Assembly: GCA_023461035.1 (NCBI GenBank)
Contig: JAEWOD010000012.1
Span: 1-64,000 of the forward strand
DNA length: 64,000 bases
Direction of reading: 5' to 3'
Source: Bacteroidota bacterium
Lineage (GTDB): Bacteria > Bacteroidota > Bacteroidia > Flavobacteriales > Weeksellaceae
The notes under the pieces were generated by a model. The model saw only the letters and a list, made by a program, of their open reading frames with translations, did no database searches and was not told where the DNA came from. Below are positions 1-9,215 of this stretch, in pieces; position 1 is the first letter of the stretch; every line of letters begins with the position of its first letter. Both the position numbers and the translations under genes were made by a program.

Positions 1-549
1 AATAATTCAGGCGTACCTGGAACAGAAGTCGGAACAGCCACAGGTTCAATCATAGGATCGGATATAATCGGTCAGAATTTCGGTCGTGATTTCATCCAAT
101 ACAATGTTGATTTTGATGCCGGAATGGATTTGAATGCCAACACCACTTACTGGATGGAGGTACAATCTGACGCTGAAGCTTGGGATTGGACTTCTGACAT
201 GACGGCTATCATCGGTCAAACCGGCGTTATAAACAATGGTAGTGGATGGGCCAATGCAGACGGAGGAGAATTCGTGTATGCATTGTATTGTGAGGAAATG
301 GGCGTAAGTGATATGAATTCATTCAATTTCGCTTATTATCCAAATCCTGTCAAAGATTTCTTAAACATTGAGTCTCAAAAAGCTATTGAAAGCATTGATG
401 CCTTCAACCTTGCGGGACAAATAGTAATCAATGACGCACATCTTATCGACGGAAAACTGAATTTAAACAACCTAAGTCCTGGTACTTATGTATTCAGAGT
501 TACACTGGAAGGTGGGCAAGTTGAAACCTTTAAGATTATTAAAAAGTAA
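1..549 (+). CDS. T9SS type A sorting-domain protein, 3' part only
   Basis: The reading frame is open from base 1, so the true start lies upstream of the window. About 182 residues are visible. The last 80 or so form a type IX secretion C-terminal domain: a YYPNPVKD motif, then FNLAGQ, then a Tyr-Val-Phe segment and the ending FKIIKK. Proteins with this domain cross the outer membrane through the T9SS and are usually released or anchored at the surface. The visible upstream part resembles the repeat units of the next gene (744-4175), and the two C-terminal domains are nearly the same, so the pair looks like a tandem duplication. A terminator hairpin follows. The passenger function is unknown. 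Confidence 0.88.
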   Translation, partial: NNSGVPGTEVGTATGSIIGSDIIGQNFGRDFIQYNVDFDAGMDLNANTTYWMEVQSDAEAWDWTSDMTAIIGQTGVINNGSGWANADGGEFVYALYCEEMGVSDMNSFNFAYYPNPVKDFLNIESQKAIESIDAFNLAGQIVINDAHLIDGKLNLNNLSPGTYVFRVTLEGGQVETFKIIKK

Positions 550-576
550 ATTATCGCTTTTTAATATTTAAAAAAT

Positions 577-603
577 GGCACTCCAATAAGGGGTGCCTTT
601 TTT
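577..603 (+). terminator. Rho-independent terminator of the first T9SS gene
   Basis: GGCACTCC and GGGGTGCC form an 8-bp stem (one G-T pair) around an AATAA loop, followed by a run of six T. It lies 27 bases after the stop codon. Confidence 0.85.
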
Positions 604-649
604 ATTTATAGAATAATTTGGGAAACTATTGGTACAATTCATTTTTTGC

Positions 650-680
650 TTGCAAAACTCACTTTCATTTTGTACATTTA
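650..680 (+). promoter_or_regulatory. Possible Bacteroidota-type promoter for the 1143-aa T9SS gene
   Basis: A TTG at 650-652 and TACATTTA at 673-680 are 20 bases apart. This fits the -33/-7 pattern except for the last base of TAnnTTTG. The start codon follows 63 bases downstream. Confidence 0.35.
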
Positions 681-743
681 ATCCCAAATAATCAGATGTT
701 TACTGATTATTAAATCTTTTATTTAACTAAATTATTATTTACT

Positions 744-3700
744 ATGCAAAAATTTCGACTCTTGTTTCTGGCGATATTGTGCACAACCTTCGGGTTTTCA
801 CAAATCACCGGATTTTCGATTGAAAGTGCACTTAATTCCCCCATTACCTTTGGGGAACCTGAGTATGGCACTGATGGAGTAACAGAAGGCACGCTTTACA
901 GTAATGGGCCTTATTTTAACGTAGCAGGCTCTCCTGATGTAAGTTTTTTACAGGATGCCAGTTTATCAATGGACACCTATGGGTTTGGACACGCTTTATC
1001 AACCGGTTACAGAGTTGCTGATGACTGGGTAGTTACAGCTGATGTCGAAGTGGATAGTTTCCAATTCTATTCTTATCAAACCGGCTCTTCAACAACTTCA
1101 ACAATTAATTTTGTTTCATTGGCTATTTGGGATGGAGATCCTTCCAATCCTGCTAGTACTATTGTTTGGGGAGATCAAACAACCAATGTCCTTACTTCTT
1201 CTGAATGGTCAGGAGCATACAGACAATTGGAATCAACACCAGGCGCTACCGATCGTCCCATTATGATTTCAACAGTAGAAACTCCGGGACTGACTTTGGC
1301 TCCGGGTACATATTGGCTTGATTGGCAAACCGGAGGAACTTTAGGCTCAGGCCCTTGGGCTCCACCTATCACCATTACCGGGCAAGCAACAACAGGAAAT
1401 GCAAAGCAATTTAATGGAGCATCATGGGCCGACATTATCGATGGTATCGCCTTGACTGCTCAAGGATTACCGTTTGAAGTAAACGGAGAAGAAATTGGCG
1501 GTGGTGGTGATGATTTGTTGATTATCGATTTGACAACAGAAAATCAGGTTACCATTACAGCAACTTCTGCAGCATCTTCTGCATCAGCAAGTGGAAGCAC
1601 TACCACAGGTTTCATTTTTGAAAACTTTTTTGCATCCGCAGGCACTCAAGCGATAGGCACTACAACTTATGTAGGCACACCTACCTTGACTGCTGCATCA
1701 GTTCCTACCGACAATTCACCGTCAATTTTCCGTGGCTCGAATACAGACAACGGATTAAATATATGGAGTTATTCAGCCACAGGAACAACTACTTTCACAT
1801 CCGGTTCACAAGCATTTACCGGAGAGGCTACATGGAGTATCACTCCTGAATTATATGCTGCCATGTTAACTGCTCCTGCGAGTGGTAACATCTATTTCCC
1901 TGCAGATACTTCAGACGACATTCCTTCCGCTACATTACTAGGCACATACAGCGTTATCTTTCCTGGGGTTGAGCCTCCAGGTGGCGATTGTGATATTACA
2001 TATGAAGGTTCATTGGAAGACGGATTGGGTCAGTTGAATCTCTTAGCATTAGCTTCTGATTTTAATATCTCAGCTGATAATTCTATGTCGGTAGAAAAAG
2101 TTACATTAAATATGTTATCAAATACATCATCAGTAAATGTTTCTTTCCATGCAGATAACGCCGGAACACCCGGTACTCAAATAGTTGCACCGATGTCCAT
2201 AGTTCCAACTTCACAAACTTTAGTTGGAAATGTCAACGGATTTAACGTTTATGAAGTAGTATTGGATTTACCAACAGCCCAAAACTTCGAGGGTGGTGCA
2301 TCTGGAGCAAATTACTGGATGGCTATTTCGACTGTAGTAGGTACTGAAGGAACAAGTAACTATTGGGAATTCTCAGATTCAATAAACAACGGAACAAACT
2401 TCTTCTACTCTGTTGATGGTGGTGCTACTTGGGCAGACGCCGGACCTGCAGGATTTGTTGAAGATGGTGCCTTTATTTTGGAAGGAACTTGTAATGGTGA
2501 AGAAGAACCTGAAGACGGATGTTTCGTAACCGGAACCTTTGACCAATGGCCGTCTGGCACATTTGTACCTTCATGTTTGGGTATTCCTGAAGCCATTACA
2601 ACGGCAGGATGGGCTGGTGAATTCTCTAAAGTTCAGGTTACAGCCGGAACAGAATATATCTTTACAAGCTCCGTTACAACAGACTTCATTACAATTGCCG
2701 ATGAAGATGAGGAAATTGCATTTGCTACGGGAACAGGTTCTGTTACTTGGACTTCTCCGATCGATCAGGTGATACGTTTTTATACACATGTTGATGATGA
2801 TTGTACTATTGAAGAAATCAGCAGAACAAGAGCCGTACAGTGTGGAGAAGAAGTTACTATTGATCCACCGGATTATCCATGTTATCAAGGTGACGGTTTA
2901 GAAAGCAATGGATTTGAAGACGGTTACAATGTAACAGCAGGTGGTAATTTCAGAAATGCTGACGACTTTATCGTTGACGATACATTTACTATGCAATATG
3001 TACGTTTGAACTTGTTTATGCTTCCTGGGGACACTGCTTCTTCCGTAACATTTAATGTACGAGCAGATGATGGTGGAGCTCCAAGTGAGTCAAATATAGT
3101 AGATTCATTTACAGCTGTTCCAACTTCTCAATTTGTAGTTGGCTCCAACTTTGGTTATAATATTTCTCAGGTTGAATTTGTACTGGATGCAGACAGACCG
3201 GAATTACCTGCAGGAACTTACTGGTTACAACCGGAAGTTACAAACGGAGGTGGTGTAGCTTTCTGGGAGGTAACTACAACCGGTTCTTTGGGTGGATTTA
3301 TTCACACAAGTGAGCTTGGTGGAGCGTGGAATGCTAACTCAGGCTATCAGGCAGTGTTCTTTGTAGCAGGAGTTTGTGGTGATACACCACCAGAAGAAGA
3401 TTGTTCGCAAAGTACACCAAGTAATGATTTTGAAAACGGTCACGGAAATCTTCACTTACTAAAAGTTGCCAATGACTTTGTTGTAGAAGAAAACACTATG
3501 TTTACTGTAGATCAATTTAAATTTAATGTGATATTACCTGCAGGAGCAACTGTAGATGCATTGGATTTCTATTTCTATGAGGACACCGGAGCAGGCCCTG
3601 GTGCAGAATTGCACAATGATATATTAGTAGTACCTACTTCTGTAGAAATGGTGGGAACATTAAGTTCATTTGAAGTATCTACGGTAACTGTAGATCTACC

Positions 3701-4175
3701 AACTGCTTATACATTTAACGGTGTAACATCTGGAGATACTGCTTACTGGTTAGGAATCATGGTCTATACAGGAGCGGCAAACTCTTATTGGGAAGGAACA
3801 TCGATTCTTAATACGCCAAACGAGGGTTACTTAGAACTTGACGGAGTATGGGCTTCTATTTCTTCAACATTTGGATCAGCACCGTTTGACGGGGTATATG
3901 AAATTTCAGGTAGTTGTGAGACTTTGGGTGTAAGTGATATGGATTCGTTCGATTTTGCTTACTATCCAAACCCTGTGAAAGATGTGTTGAACATTACTTC
4001 AAACAAACCGGTAGAAAATGTTGCCGTATTTAACTTAGCAGGTCAAAAAGTTTTGGCTAACGCTCAAGTTTCAAACGGACAAATCAATGTTTCTGCTCTA
4101 CCTGCTGGAGTTTATGTATTCAAAGCAACTTTACAAGGTGGACAGGTTGAAACCTTTAAAATTATTAAGAAATAA
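744..4175 (+). CDS. Large secreted repeat protein with T9SS type A sorting domain
   Basis: The 1143-residue product begins with a signal peptide (charged MQKFR, then a hydrophobic stretch ending at FGFSQ). The middle holds at least three divergent copies of a unit of about 150 residues, at roughly 420-610, 705-880 and 890-1050. Each pairs a V-P-T-S strand motif with a Y-W motif, as in beta-sandwich domains; a more distant fourth copy may lie near 85-200. Acidic cysteine-containing linkers separate the units. The end carries YYPNPVKD, FNLAGQ and FKIIKK, the T9SS sorting domain. It follows a paralogue and is closed by a strong terminator. It is likely an adhesin-like or surface protein. No catalytic motif was seen. 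Confidence 0.92.
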   Translation: MQKFRLLFLAILCTTFGFSQITGFSIESALNSPITFGEPEYGTDGVTEGTLYSNGPYFNVAGSPDVSFLQDASLSMDTYGFGHALSTGYRVADDWVVTADVEVDSFQFYSYQTGSSTTSTINFVSLAIWDGDPSNPASTIVWGDQTTNVLTSSEWSGAYRQLESTPGATDRPIMISTVETPGLTLAPGTYWLDWQTGGTLGSGPWAPPITITGQATTGNAKQFNGASWADIIDGIALTAQGLPFEVNGEEIGGGGDDLLIIDLTTENQVTITATSAASSASASGSTTTGFIFENFFASAGTQAIGTTTYVGTPTLTAASVPTDNSPSIFRGSNTDNGLNIWSYSATGTTTFTSGSQAFTGEATWSITPELYAAMLTAPASGNIYFPADTSDDIPSATLLGTYSVIFPGVEPPGGDCDITYEGSLEDGLGQLNLLALASDFNISADNSMSVEKVTLNMLSNTSSVNVSFHADNAGTPGTQIVAPMSIVPTSQTLVGNVNGFNVYEVVLDLPTAQNFEGGASGANYWMAISTVVGTEGTSNYWEFSDSINNGTNFFYSVDGGATWADAGPAGFVEDGAFILEGTCNGEEEPEDGCFVTGTFDQWPSGTFVPSCLGIPEAITTAGWAGEFSKVQVTAGTEYIFTSSVTTDFITIADEDEEIAFATGTGSVTWTSPIDQVIRFYTHVDDDCTIEEISRTRAVQCGEEVTIDPPDYPCYQGDGLESNGFEDGYNVTAGGNFRNADDFIVDDTFTMQYVRLNLFMLPGDTASSVTFNVRADDGGAPSESNIVDSFTAVPTSQFVVGSNFGYNISQVEFVLDADRPELPAGTYWLQPEVTNGGGVAFWEVTTTGSLGGFIHTSELGGAWNANSGYQAVFFVAGVCGDTPPEEDCSQSTPSNDFENGHGNLHLLKVANDFVVEENTMFTVDQFKFNVILPAGATVDALDFYFYEDTGAGPGAELHNDILVVPTSVEMVGTLSSFEVSTVTVDLPTAYTFNGVTSGDTAYWLGIMVYTGAANSYWEGTSILNTPNEGYLELDGVWASISSTFGSAPFDGVYEISGSCETLGVSDMDSFDFAYYPNPVKDVLNITSNKPVENVAVFNLAGQKVLANAQVSNGQINVSALPAGVYVFKATLQGGQVETFKIIKK

Positions 4176-4194
4176 TAATTTCTAAATTATTTAA

Positions 4195-4227
4195 CAAAAA
4201 ACCTCCCGAAATTCGGGAGGTTTTTAT
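4195..4227. terminator. Bidirectional terminator between the T9SS gene and tyrS
   Basis: ACCTCCCGAA and TTCGGGAGGT form a 10-bp perfect stem, with an A run before it and a T run after it. It can end transcription of both convergent genes. Confidence 0.9.
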
Positions 4228-4255
4228 TTGGAGTAAACCCAAAAAATAAGTTTGA

Positions 4256-5557
4256 CTATTCCACTATTAATATAAAATAATTCTTTTTCCCTTTTTGAAG
4301 CAGCACATATTTCCCGGCGATTAAATCTTCTCCTGAAAGGATAAATTCCTCTCCTATTTTATCTTTATTAACCGAAATAGCGTTAGCTTTTAAATCCCTT
4401 CTCGCTTCACTTTTTGACGTAAGGAATTGGGATTTATCGGTCAAGGCATCCACGATATTCAACCCTTCTAAATCAGAAATTGCAATTCTTGTTTGAGGAA
4501 CTCCTTCAAATACCGAAAGAAAAGTCTCCGCATTCAAAGACTTCAAATCCTCGGCAGTCGATTTCCCAAACAATACTTCCGATGCTTTGATGGCATTATT
4601 CAACTCATCTTTTCCATGAACCAACGTAGTGATTTCTTCCGCCAACCTTTTCTGCAACTGACGCAAATGCGGTTCTACATTGTGTTTTTCAATCAATTCA
4701 TTGATTTCCTCCTGATCTAGAAACGTATAAATCTTAATGTATTTCTCCGAATCTTCATCCGATTGATTCAACCAGAACTGATAGAATTTATACGGAGAAG
4801 TACGTTTTTTATCCAACCAGACATTTTCGCCGCCTTCACTTTTCCCAAACTTTGTCCCGTCTGCTTTCGTGGTAAGCGGACACGTAAACGCAAATCCTTC
4901 GCCTTGCGCAATTCTCCTGATTAACTCCGTTCCGGTTGTGATATTCCCCCATTGGTCAGATCCGCCGAATTGCAATTTAGCACTGTAAGTCCTGTACAAA
5001 TGAAGAAAATCATAACCCTGAATCAATTGATATGTAAATTCCGTAAAAGACATTCCCACAGCCGATTCCGAATTCAATCTGTTTTTAACCGAATCTTTGG
5101 CCATCATATAATTAACCGTAATATGCTTCCCAACATTTCGGGCGAAATCAATAAAAGAAAAATCTTTCATCCAGTCATAATTATTGACCATTACGGCAGC
5201 ATTCGGTTTGGATCCATCAAAATCCAAAAACCGCTCTAACTGACCACGGATGCCGTCTATAAACCGGTTCAAAGTTTCTTCATCCAGCAAATTACGTTCT
5301 GCAGACTTACCGGTCGGGTCACCGATCATTCCGGTAGCACCACCCACCAAAGCGACGGGTTTGTGACCATGCCGCTGCATGTGCATCAGTAAAACAATTG
5401 GCACCAGGCTTCCTACGTGAAGCGAATCAGCCGTCGGGTCAAATCCACAATACCCAGTCGTCATTTCTTTTTCAAGTTGCTCCTCCGTTCCGGGCATGAT
5501 GTTATGAATCAAGCCGCGCCATTGTAATTCTGCAATTAATCCGCTCATTTTATTCAA
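4256..5557 (-). CDS. tyrS: Tyrosine--tRNA ligase
   Basis: This cytoplasmic class I synthetase charges tRNA-Tyr. The length (433 aa) fits the bacterial TyrRS family. The HIGH-type signature appears as HVGS at about residues 47-50, the GSDQWGN segment of the tyrosine pocket is present, and the KMSKS-type loop appears as KFGKSE near residue 236. The last 60 or so residues look like the S4 RNA-binding domain. Two Met codons lie at residues 1 and 4; the first is used here. It is convergent with the T9SS gene and divergent from the CorA-type gene. Confidence 0.97.
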   Translation of the reverse strand: MNKMSGLIAELQWRGLIHNIMPGTEEQLEKEMTTGYCGFDPTADSLHVGSLVPIVLLMHMQRHGHKPVALVGGATGMIGDPTGKSAERNLLDEETLNRFIDGIRGQLERFLDFDGSKPNAAVMVNNYDWMKDFSFIDFARNVGKHITVNYMMAKDSVKNRLNSESAVGMSFTEFTYQLIQGYDFLHLYRTYSAKLQFGGSDQWGNITTGTELIRRIAQGEGFAFTCPLTTKADGTKFGKSEGGENVWLDKKRTSPYKFYQFWLNQSDEDSEKYIKIYTFLDQEEINELIEKHNVEPHLRQLQKRLAEEITTLVHGKDELNNAIKASEVLFGKSTAEDLKSLNAETFLSVFEGVPQTRIAISDLEGLNIVDALTDKSQFLTSKSEARRDLKANAISVNKDKIGEEFILSGEDLIAGKYVLLQKGKKNYFILIVE

Positions 5558-5580
5558 ATTTTGGATTGCAAAGATAGGAA

Positions 5581-5640
5581 TCGAATTGCGAAATTCGTGG
5601 TTCGAAATTCGAAATTCGGAATATTCTGACTAAATTCGAA
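5581..5640. repeat. Short CGAAATTCG-type repeat between divergent genes
   Basis: The tyrS/corA intergenic gap holds several overlapping copies of CGAAATTCG and TTCGAA, each nearly self-complementary, so the stretch could fold as a cruciform or small hairpins. It may be a degraded intergenic repeat, or it may overlap the divergent promoters. Confidence 0.45.
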
Positions 5641-5657
5641 TTGAATTCATCCGTTAC

Positions 5658-6560
5658 ATGGAAAATAGCATCTTTCAAAACAAATGTTTTACCTGGTACA
5701 ATCTGGAAAATCCCGAACAAACGGCCGTTTCCGAATTTCTCACCAAATTCTCACTCACCGCCTATACCGTTCAGGATGCTTTGGAAGCCGGTCACCTTCC
5801 GAAATTTGAACATCAGGAAGGTTTTGACTTTGTATTGGTTCGTTTTTATGGAAAGGAAGCCAGAAGTTATGCCAATATCATCCGGGAATTCAGTCACAAA
5901 ATCGGGATATTTATTGGCGATGATTTCGTCATCACCATCAGTCAGCGACAGATGCCTTTTCTGGATGAAATTTTAAAAGAATTGGAAAATGATAAAAACA
6001 AAGAAGACCTGATTCCCAAACAATTATTCTATAAAATTTTCAAAAAAACGTTGCATACCTATTCGCAGCCGGCTGTAAATATTTCACAGGAAATTGATGT
6101 ATATGAAAATGCCCTTTTTACACGTTCCAATTCCAAAATAGATCTAAAAAAACTCTACAAACTGAAAAGAGAATCTTCTACTTGTTCCAAAATTTTGGTT
6201 TTGATGCGTGATGTGCTGAACGAATATAAATCCTATGTGAAAAGTGTTTCTTCCTTTAAAGATTTACAGGATCAGAATGCAAAATTGCTGCATTTACATA
6301 ATCAGAACAATGATGATTTGCACAATCTCTTTACGCTGACGCTTTCCATGTCCGATATGCGGGCCAATGAAATCATGAAAATTCTTACAGTATTCTCTGC
6401 CTTCTTTTTACCGCTGACTTTCATCGCCGGAATCTATGGAATGAATTTTCATTTCATGCCCGAACTGAGCTATAAATGGGGATATTTTATCACTTTGGGA
6501 GTTATGTTAGTGATTGTGATCATCATATTTTCCTGGTTCAAACGGAAGAAGTTTTTGTGA
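5658..6560 (+). CDS. corA: CorA-family divalent cation transporter
   Basis: The 300-residue product has the CorA layout: a long cytoplasmic N-terminal domain rich in helices, then two membrane helices at the C-terminus. The signature Gly-Met-Asn lies at residues 261-263 after the first membrane helix, and the chain ends with a basic tail (FKRKKFL). Family members move Mg2+, and sometimes Ni2+ or Co2+, across the inner membrane as pentamers. The start codon at 5658 gives the usual family length. Substrate specificity cannot be read from the sequence. Confidence 0.9.
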   Translation: MENSIFQNKCFTWYNLENPEQTAVSEFLTKFSLTAYTVQDALEAGHLPKFEHQEGFDFVLVRFYGKEARSYANIIREFSHKIGIFIGDDFVITISQRQMPFLDEILKELENDKNKEDLIPKQLFYKIFKKTLHTYSQPAVNISQEIDVYENALFTRSNSKIDLKKLYKLKRESSTCSKILVLMRDVLNEYKSYVKSVSSFKDLQDQNAKLLHLHNQNNDDLHNLFTLTLSMSDMRANEIMKILTVFSAFFLPLTFIAGIYGMNFHFMPELSYKWGYFITLGVMLVIVIIIFSWFKRKKFL

Positions 6561-6570
6561 AATTTGCTGG

Positions 6571-7188
6571 ATGTTGGAAGCGGGAAGATGGATGTTTATG
6601 AGAAAGTTCAAAAAAATAATTTTAGCAATTCTATTAATTATTTTAACCTCATATTTCATCGTATCCATACAAATTTATGCTGATTCCAAAGTTGACGAAA
6701 CTACCAAAGCCGATGCTGCAATTGTTTTAGGAACTGCAATTTGGGATGCAAAACCTTCTCCGGTTTTTAGAGAACGAATCAATCATGCGGTATTATTATA
6801 TAAAAATGATTCCGTTGATTTCTTAATTTTTACAGGTGGAATTGGCGAAGGAAAAGAATATTCTGAATCCGCAATTGGGAAAAGATATGCGATAGAAAAT
6901 GGCGTTCCCGAATCTAAAATATTTATAGAAGAAAAATCAACCATCACAGACGAAAATTTAAAATTTGCAAAAGAAATTATTAATGAATACAAATTTTCTA
7001 AAGTTTTAATTGTGAGTGATCCTTTGCACATGAAACGAGCGATGCTCATGGCGAAAAATCACAATATCAATGCTTATTCATCTCCCACAAAAACGAGCAG
7101 ATATATTTCAGCTAAAAGCAAATTTGGATTTGTTATGAGAGAAACTTTTTTTTACATCGGTTATAAAATTCATAGAATTTTCAATTAA
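6571..7188 (+). CDS. YdcF/SanA-family (DUF218) membrane protein
   Basis: One N-terminal membrane helix (about residues 15-32) is followed by a DUF218 domain. Visible family features are the AAIVLGT strand, FTGG, the acidic EEKSTIT segment with TxEN-like DEN, and VSDPLHMKRA. E. coli relatives such as SanA and ElyC are linked to envelope barrier function; the reaction is not settled. The start is uncertain: Met codons at 6571, 6592 and 6598 are in frame, and the last two give a more normal n-region before the helix. It lies 10 bases after the CorA-type gene, so co-transcription is likely. Confidence 0.85.
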   Translation: MLEAGRWMFMRKFKKIILAILLIILTSYFIVSIQIYADSKVDETTKADAAIVLGTAIWDAKPSPVFRERINHAVLLYKNDSVDFLIFTGGIGEGKEYSESAIGKRYAIENGVPESKIFIEEKSTITDENLKFAKEIINEYKFSKVLIVSDPLHMKRAMLMAKNHNINAYSSPTKTSRYISAKSKFGFVMRETFFYIGYKIHRIFN

Positions 7189-7509
7189 ATTTTCTCTTTT
7201 AAAAGTTTCAAATTAATTTAACTTGAATAATGGATAAAGATGAATGTAATAAACTCATATTGAGCATATTATATTTCATCAGATAATAATTGAGAGCTTT
7301 GTGCCTGTTTTGAGAACTTTGTGATAAAAATAACCACAAGGTGCACAAAGAGAACACAAAAGCACACTGAGATATTTGTTTTTATCAACTGATTGTTAAT
7401 GATTTAATTTTTATTTTAAACATTATTGACGTTAATTACTCATCTTCAAATTGCTCCATTTTCAAATTTTCAAATTAAACTACTATCTTTCCAGAAAATG
7501 AATTGAACT
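7189..7509. other. Intergenic stretch with a CTTTGTG/CACAAAG inverted repeat
   Basis: No gene is seen. At about 7292-7370 there are repeated CTTTGTG words followed by CACAAGG, GCACAAAG and CACAAAAGC in the opposite sense, so the region can fold into an imperfect stem. It resembles the small intergenic repeats common in this phylum. A TATCTTTC near 7482 could be the -7 box of the LOG gene, but no good -33 box is seen. Confidence 0.45.
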
Positions 7510-8658
7510 ATGTCGTTGAAAAAATTCTCCAATTTAATCAGGACCAAAACCGAATGGAACAATCTGATCAAATCAACTCATAACCTGAAAGGAAAAGTTG
7601 TCCAAAACTTGAATTTTATAAATGAGGAAATAGATTGGGAATCTTTACAAATCAAAGGCACCACATTTCTCGGATGCGATTTCAAAAAAGATGATGCCAT
7701 TTATCTCATCAGCCGGGGTGCATTTGTCTATCCTAAATTTGAAAATTACCCTTTCAATCCGCATCGGAAAAGCCTTTACAGCTGGCAGGAACTGATGGAT
7801 GGCTATTCGGACGAATCAGACAACAGCATGGATTTAAAGGTTTATAACCACTTTGTAAAACACAAATACAATCCGCCGATGGAAGAAGCGATGGCGGAAC
7901 GCATTCATGATTATGGAATCGATGTGGCACTGCGAAACATTCTGGATTTTGATGAATTCGGCATGACAGAACGAAAGGTAGTGGGTTTTATGGGTGGGCA
8001 CTCTACACCGCGTGGTTCCGAATACTATATAAAAGTGGCTTTTGCTGCAAAAAGGCTATCAGAAAAAGGATTTTTTGTTGCAACCGGAGGCGGTCCGGGT
8101 GTAATGGAAGCTGCTAATTTAGGTGCTTATTTTGGAGATTATTCGGATCAGGAATTAATGGAGGCGATTCAAATTCTTTCTGAATTGAATTATACAGAGG
8201 AAGGACAAAGGGACTATCTGACAGAGAACTACATACATCAATCCAAAATCGTTTTGGAAAAGTTTCCGGAAGGAAAGGAAAACCTTGCCATCCCGACTTG
8301 GTTTTACGGTCACGAACCAACCAATTTGTTTGCATCCTACATCGCCAAATATTTTTCAAACAGCATACGGGAAGATACTTTACTGGCGATTTGCCTCTAT
8401 GGAATTATTTATGCGCCCGGAAGTGCCGGAACTACACAGGAAATTTTCCAGGAAGCAGCTCAAAACCATTACGGTACATTTGGCTATTATAGTCCCATGA
8501 TTTTTCTGGGAAAGAAAAGATACACGGAGGACACAGCTCTTTATTCGGTTTTGCATCAATTAGCAATGGGAATGCCGTATAAAGAATTATTATACCTGAC
8601 AGATGATCCCGAATTGGCGGTGCAGTTTATCGAGGAGCATCCTCCTGTTCCGATATAA
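7510..8658 (+). CDS. LOG-family Rossmann-fold protein
   Basis: The 382-residue product has the nucleotide-binding signatures of the LOG/lysine-decarboxylase-like family: MGGHSTPRGS, then GGGPGVMEAANLGAY at about residues 195-209, then PGSAGTTQEIFQEA near residue 300. The last replaces the usual PGGxGTxxE, with the glutamate kept. Family members can cleave nucleoside monophosphates to free base and ribose phosphate, the step that makes active cytokinins in plants. This long form has an extra N-terminal part of about 150 residues and its substrate is unknown. It is just upstream of the tRNA. Confidence 0.83.
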   Translation: MSLKKFSNLIRTKTEWNNLIKSTHNLKGKVVQNLNFINEEIDWESLQIKGTTFLGCDFKKDDAIYLISRGAFVYPKFENYPFNPHRKSLYSWQELMDGYSDESDNSMDLKVYNHFVKHKYNPPMEEAMAERIHDYGIDVALRNILDFDEFGMTERKVVGFMGGHSTPRGSEYYIKVAFAAKRLSEKGFFVATGGGPGVMEAANLGAYFGDYSDQELMEAIQILSELNYTEEGQRDYLTENYIHQSKIVLEKFPEGKENLAIPTWFYGHEPTNLFASYIAKYFSNSIREDTLLAICLYGIIYAPGSAGTTQEIFQEAAQNHYGTFGYYSPMIFLGKKRYTEDTALYSVLHQLAMGMPYKELLYLTDDPELAVQFIEEHPPVPI

Positions 8659-8659
8659 A

Positions 8660-8691
8660 TTTGTGTAGTTAAAAAAATAGTTATATCTTTG
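8660..8691 (+). promoter_or_regulatory. Bacteroidota promoter of initiator tRNA-Met
   Basis: TTTG at 8660-8663 and TATCTTTG at 8684-8691 are separated by exactly 20 bases, matching the -33/-7 consensus. The tRNA starts 11 bases downstream. The -33 box overlaps the stop region of the LOG gene. Confidence 0.8.
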
Positions 8692-8701
8692 CAGTCCAAA
8701 T

Positions 8702-8774
<73 letters not shown>

Positions 8775-8781
8775 CAAAATA

Positions 8782-8823
8782 AAAGCGTAACTCACTGTAA
8801 ATTAGTAGTTACGCTTTTTTATT
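8782..8823 (+). terminator. Element-supplied terminator after tRNA-fMet
   Basis: AAAGCGTAACT (8782-8792) and AGTTACGCTTT (8807-8817) form an 11-bp perfect stem with a T run after it. It lies inside the element, so after integration it ends the tRNA transcript in place of the host terminator now found at 27567. Confidence 0.85.
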
Positions 8824-8966
8824 TGTACGATTTCTGTACGGTAGCTTATTATTTACTGTTTTTACTGTGTAGATTATGTACTAACTTACTACGTGTCTTT
8901 GTTGAGCCATCAAATAAGATAAATATAAGAATTAAGTATAAAATGAATTAGAGTTGCAGGTGTGTT

Positions 8967-9111
8967 TTACTTAAAAAAATATTTTTTTGTTTTTAAAATA
9001 CTACACTTGCTACATTTCCTACACTATCAAGAATTAACTAATTGCATATAAGTTATTTACAAAATGTAGTTTCCTACACTTCCACCCCTCTGCTCCTACA
9101 CTTCCTACACT
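8967..9111. repeat. Left subterminal repeat array (possible integrase arm sites)
   Basis: After an A/T block ending in GTTTTTAAAA come repeated words CTACACTTGCTACA, TTTCCTACACT, TGTAGTTTCCTACACTT and CTACACTTCCTACAC. The block and several words return in opposite orientation at 27181-27328. Tyrosine integrases of this type bind several arm repeats, so an integrase or excisionase role is the simplest reading. Confidence 0.65.
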
Positions 9112-9215
9112 AATTCAGTTGATTTACTAATGTCAATCTGCATTTCTTTATATTTGCTAAAGAAAAAATATTAAGTGTTCATACATTATTGCTATCACTA
9201 ATTACCACATTTTAT

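Noticed and set aside
8967..9111. Possible CRISPR array at the left end
   Set aside because: The repeats are short, uneven and partly inverted, with no equal spacers and no cas genes nearby.
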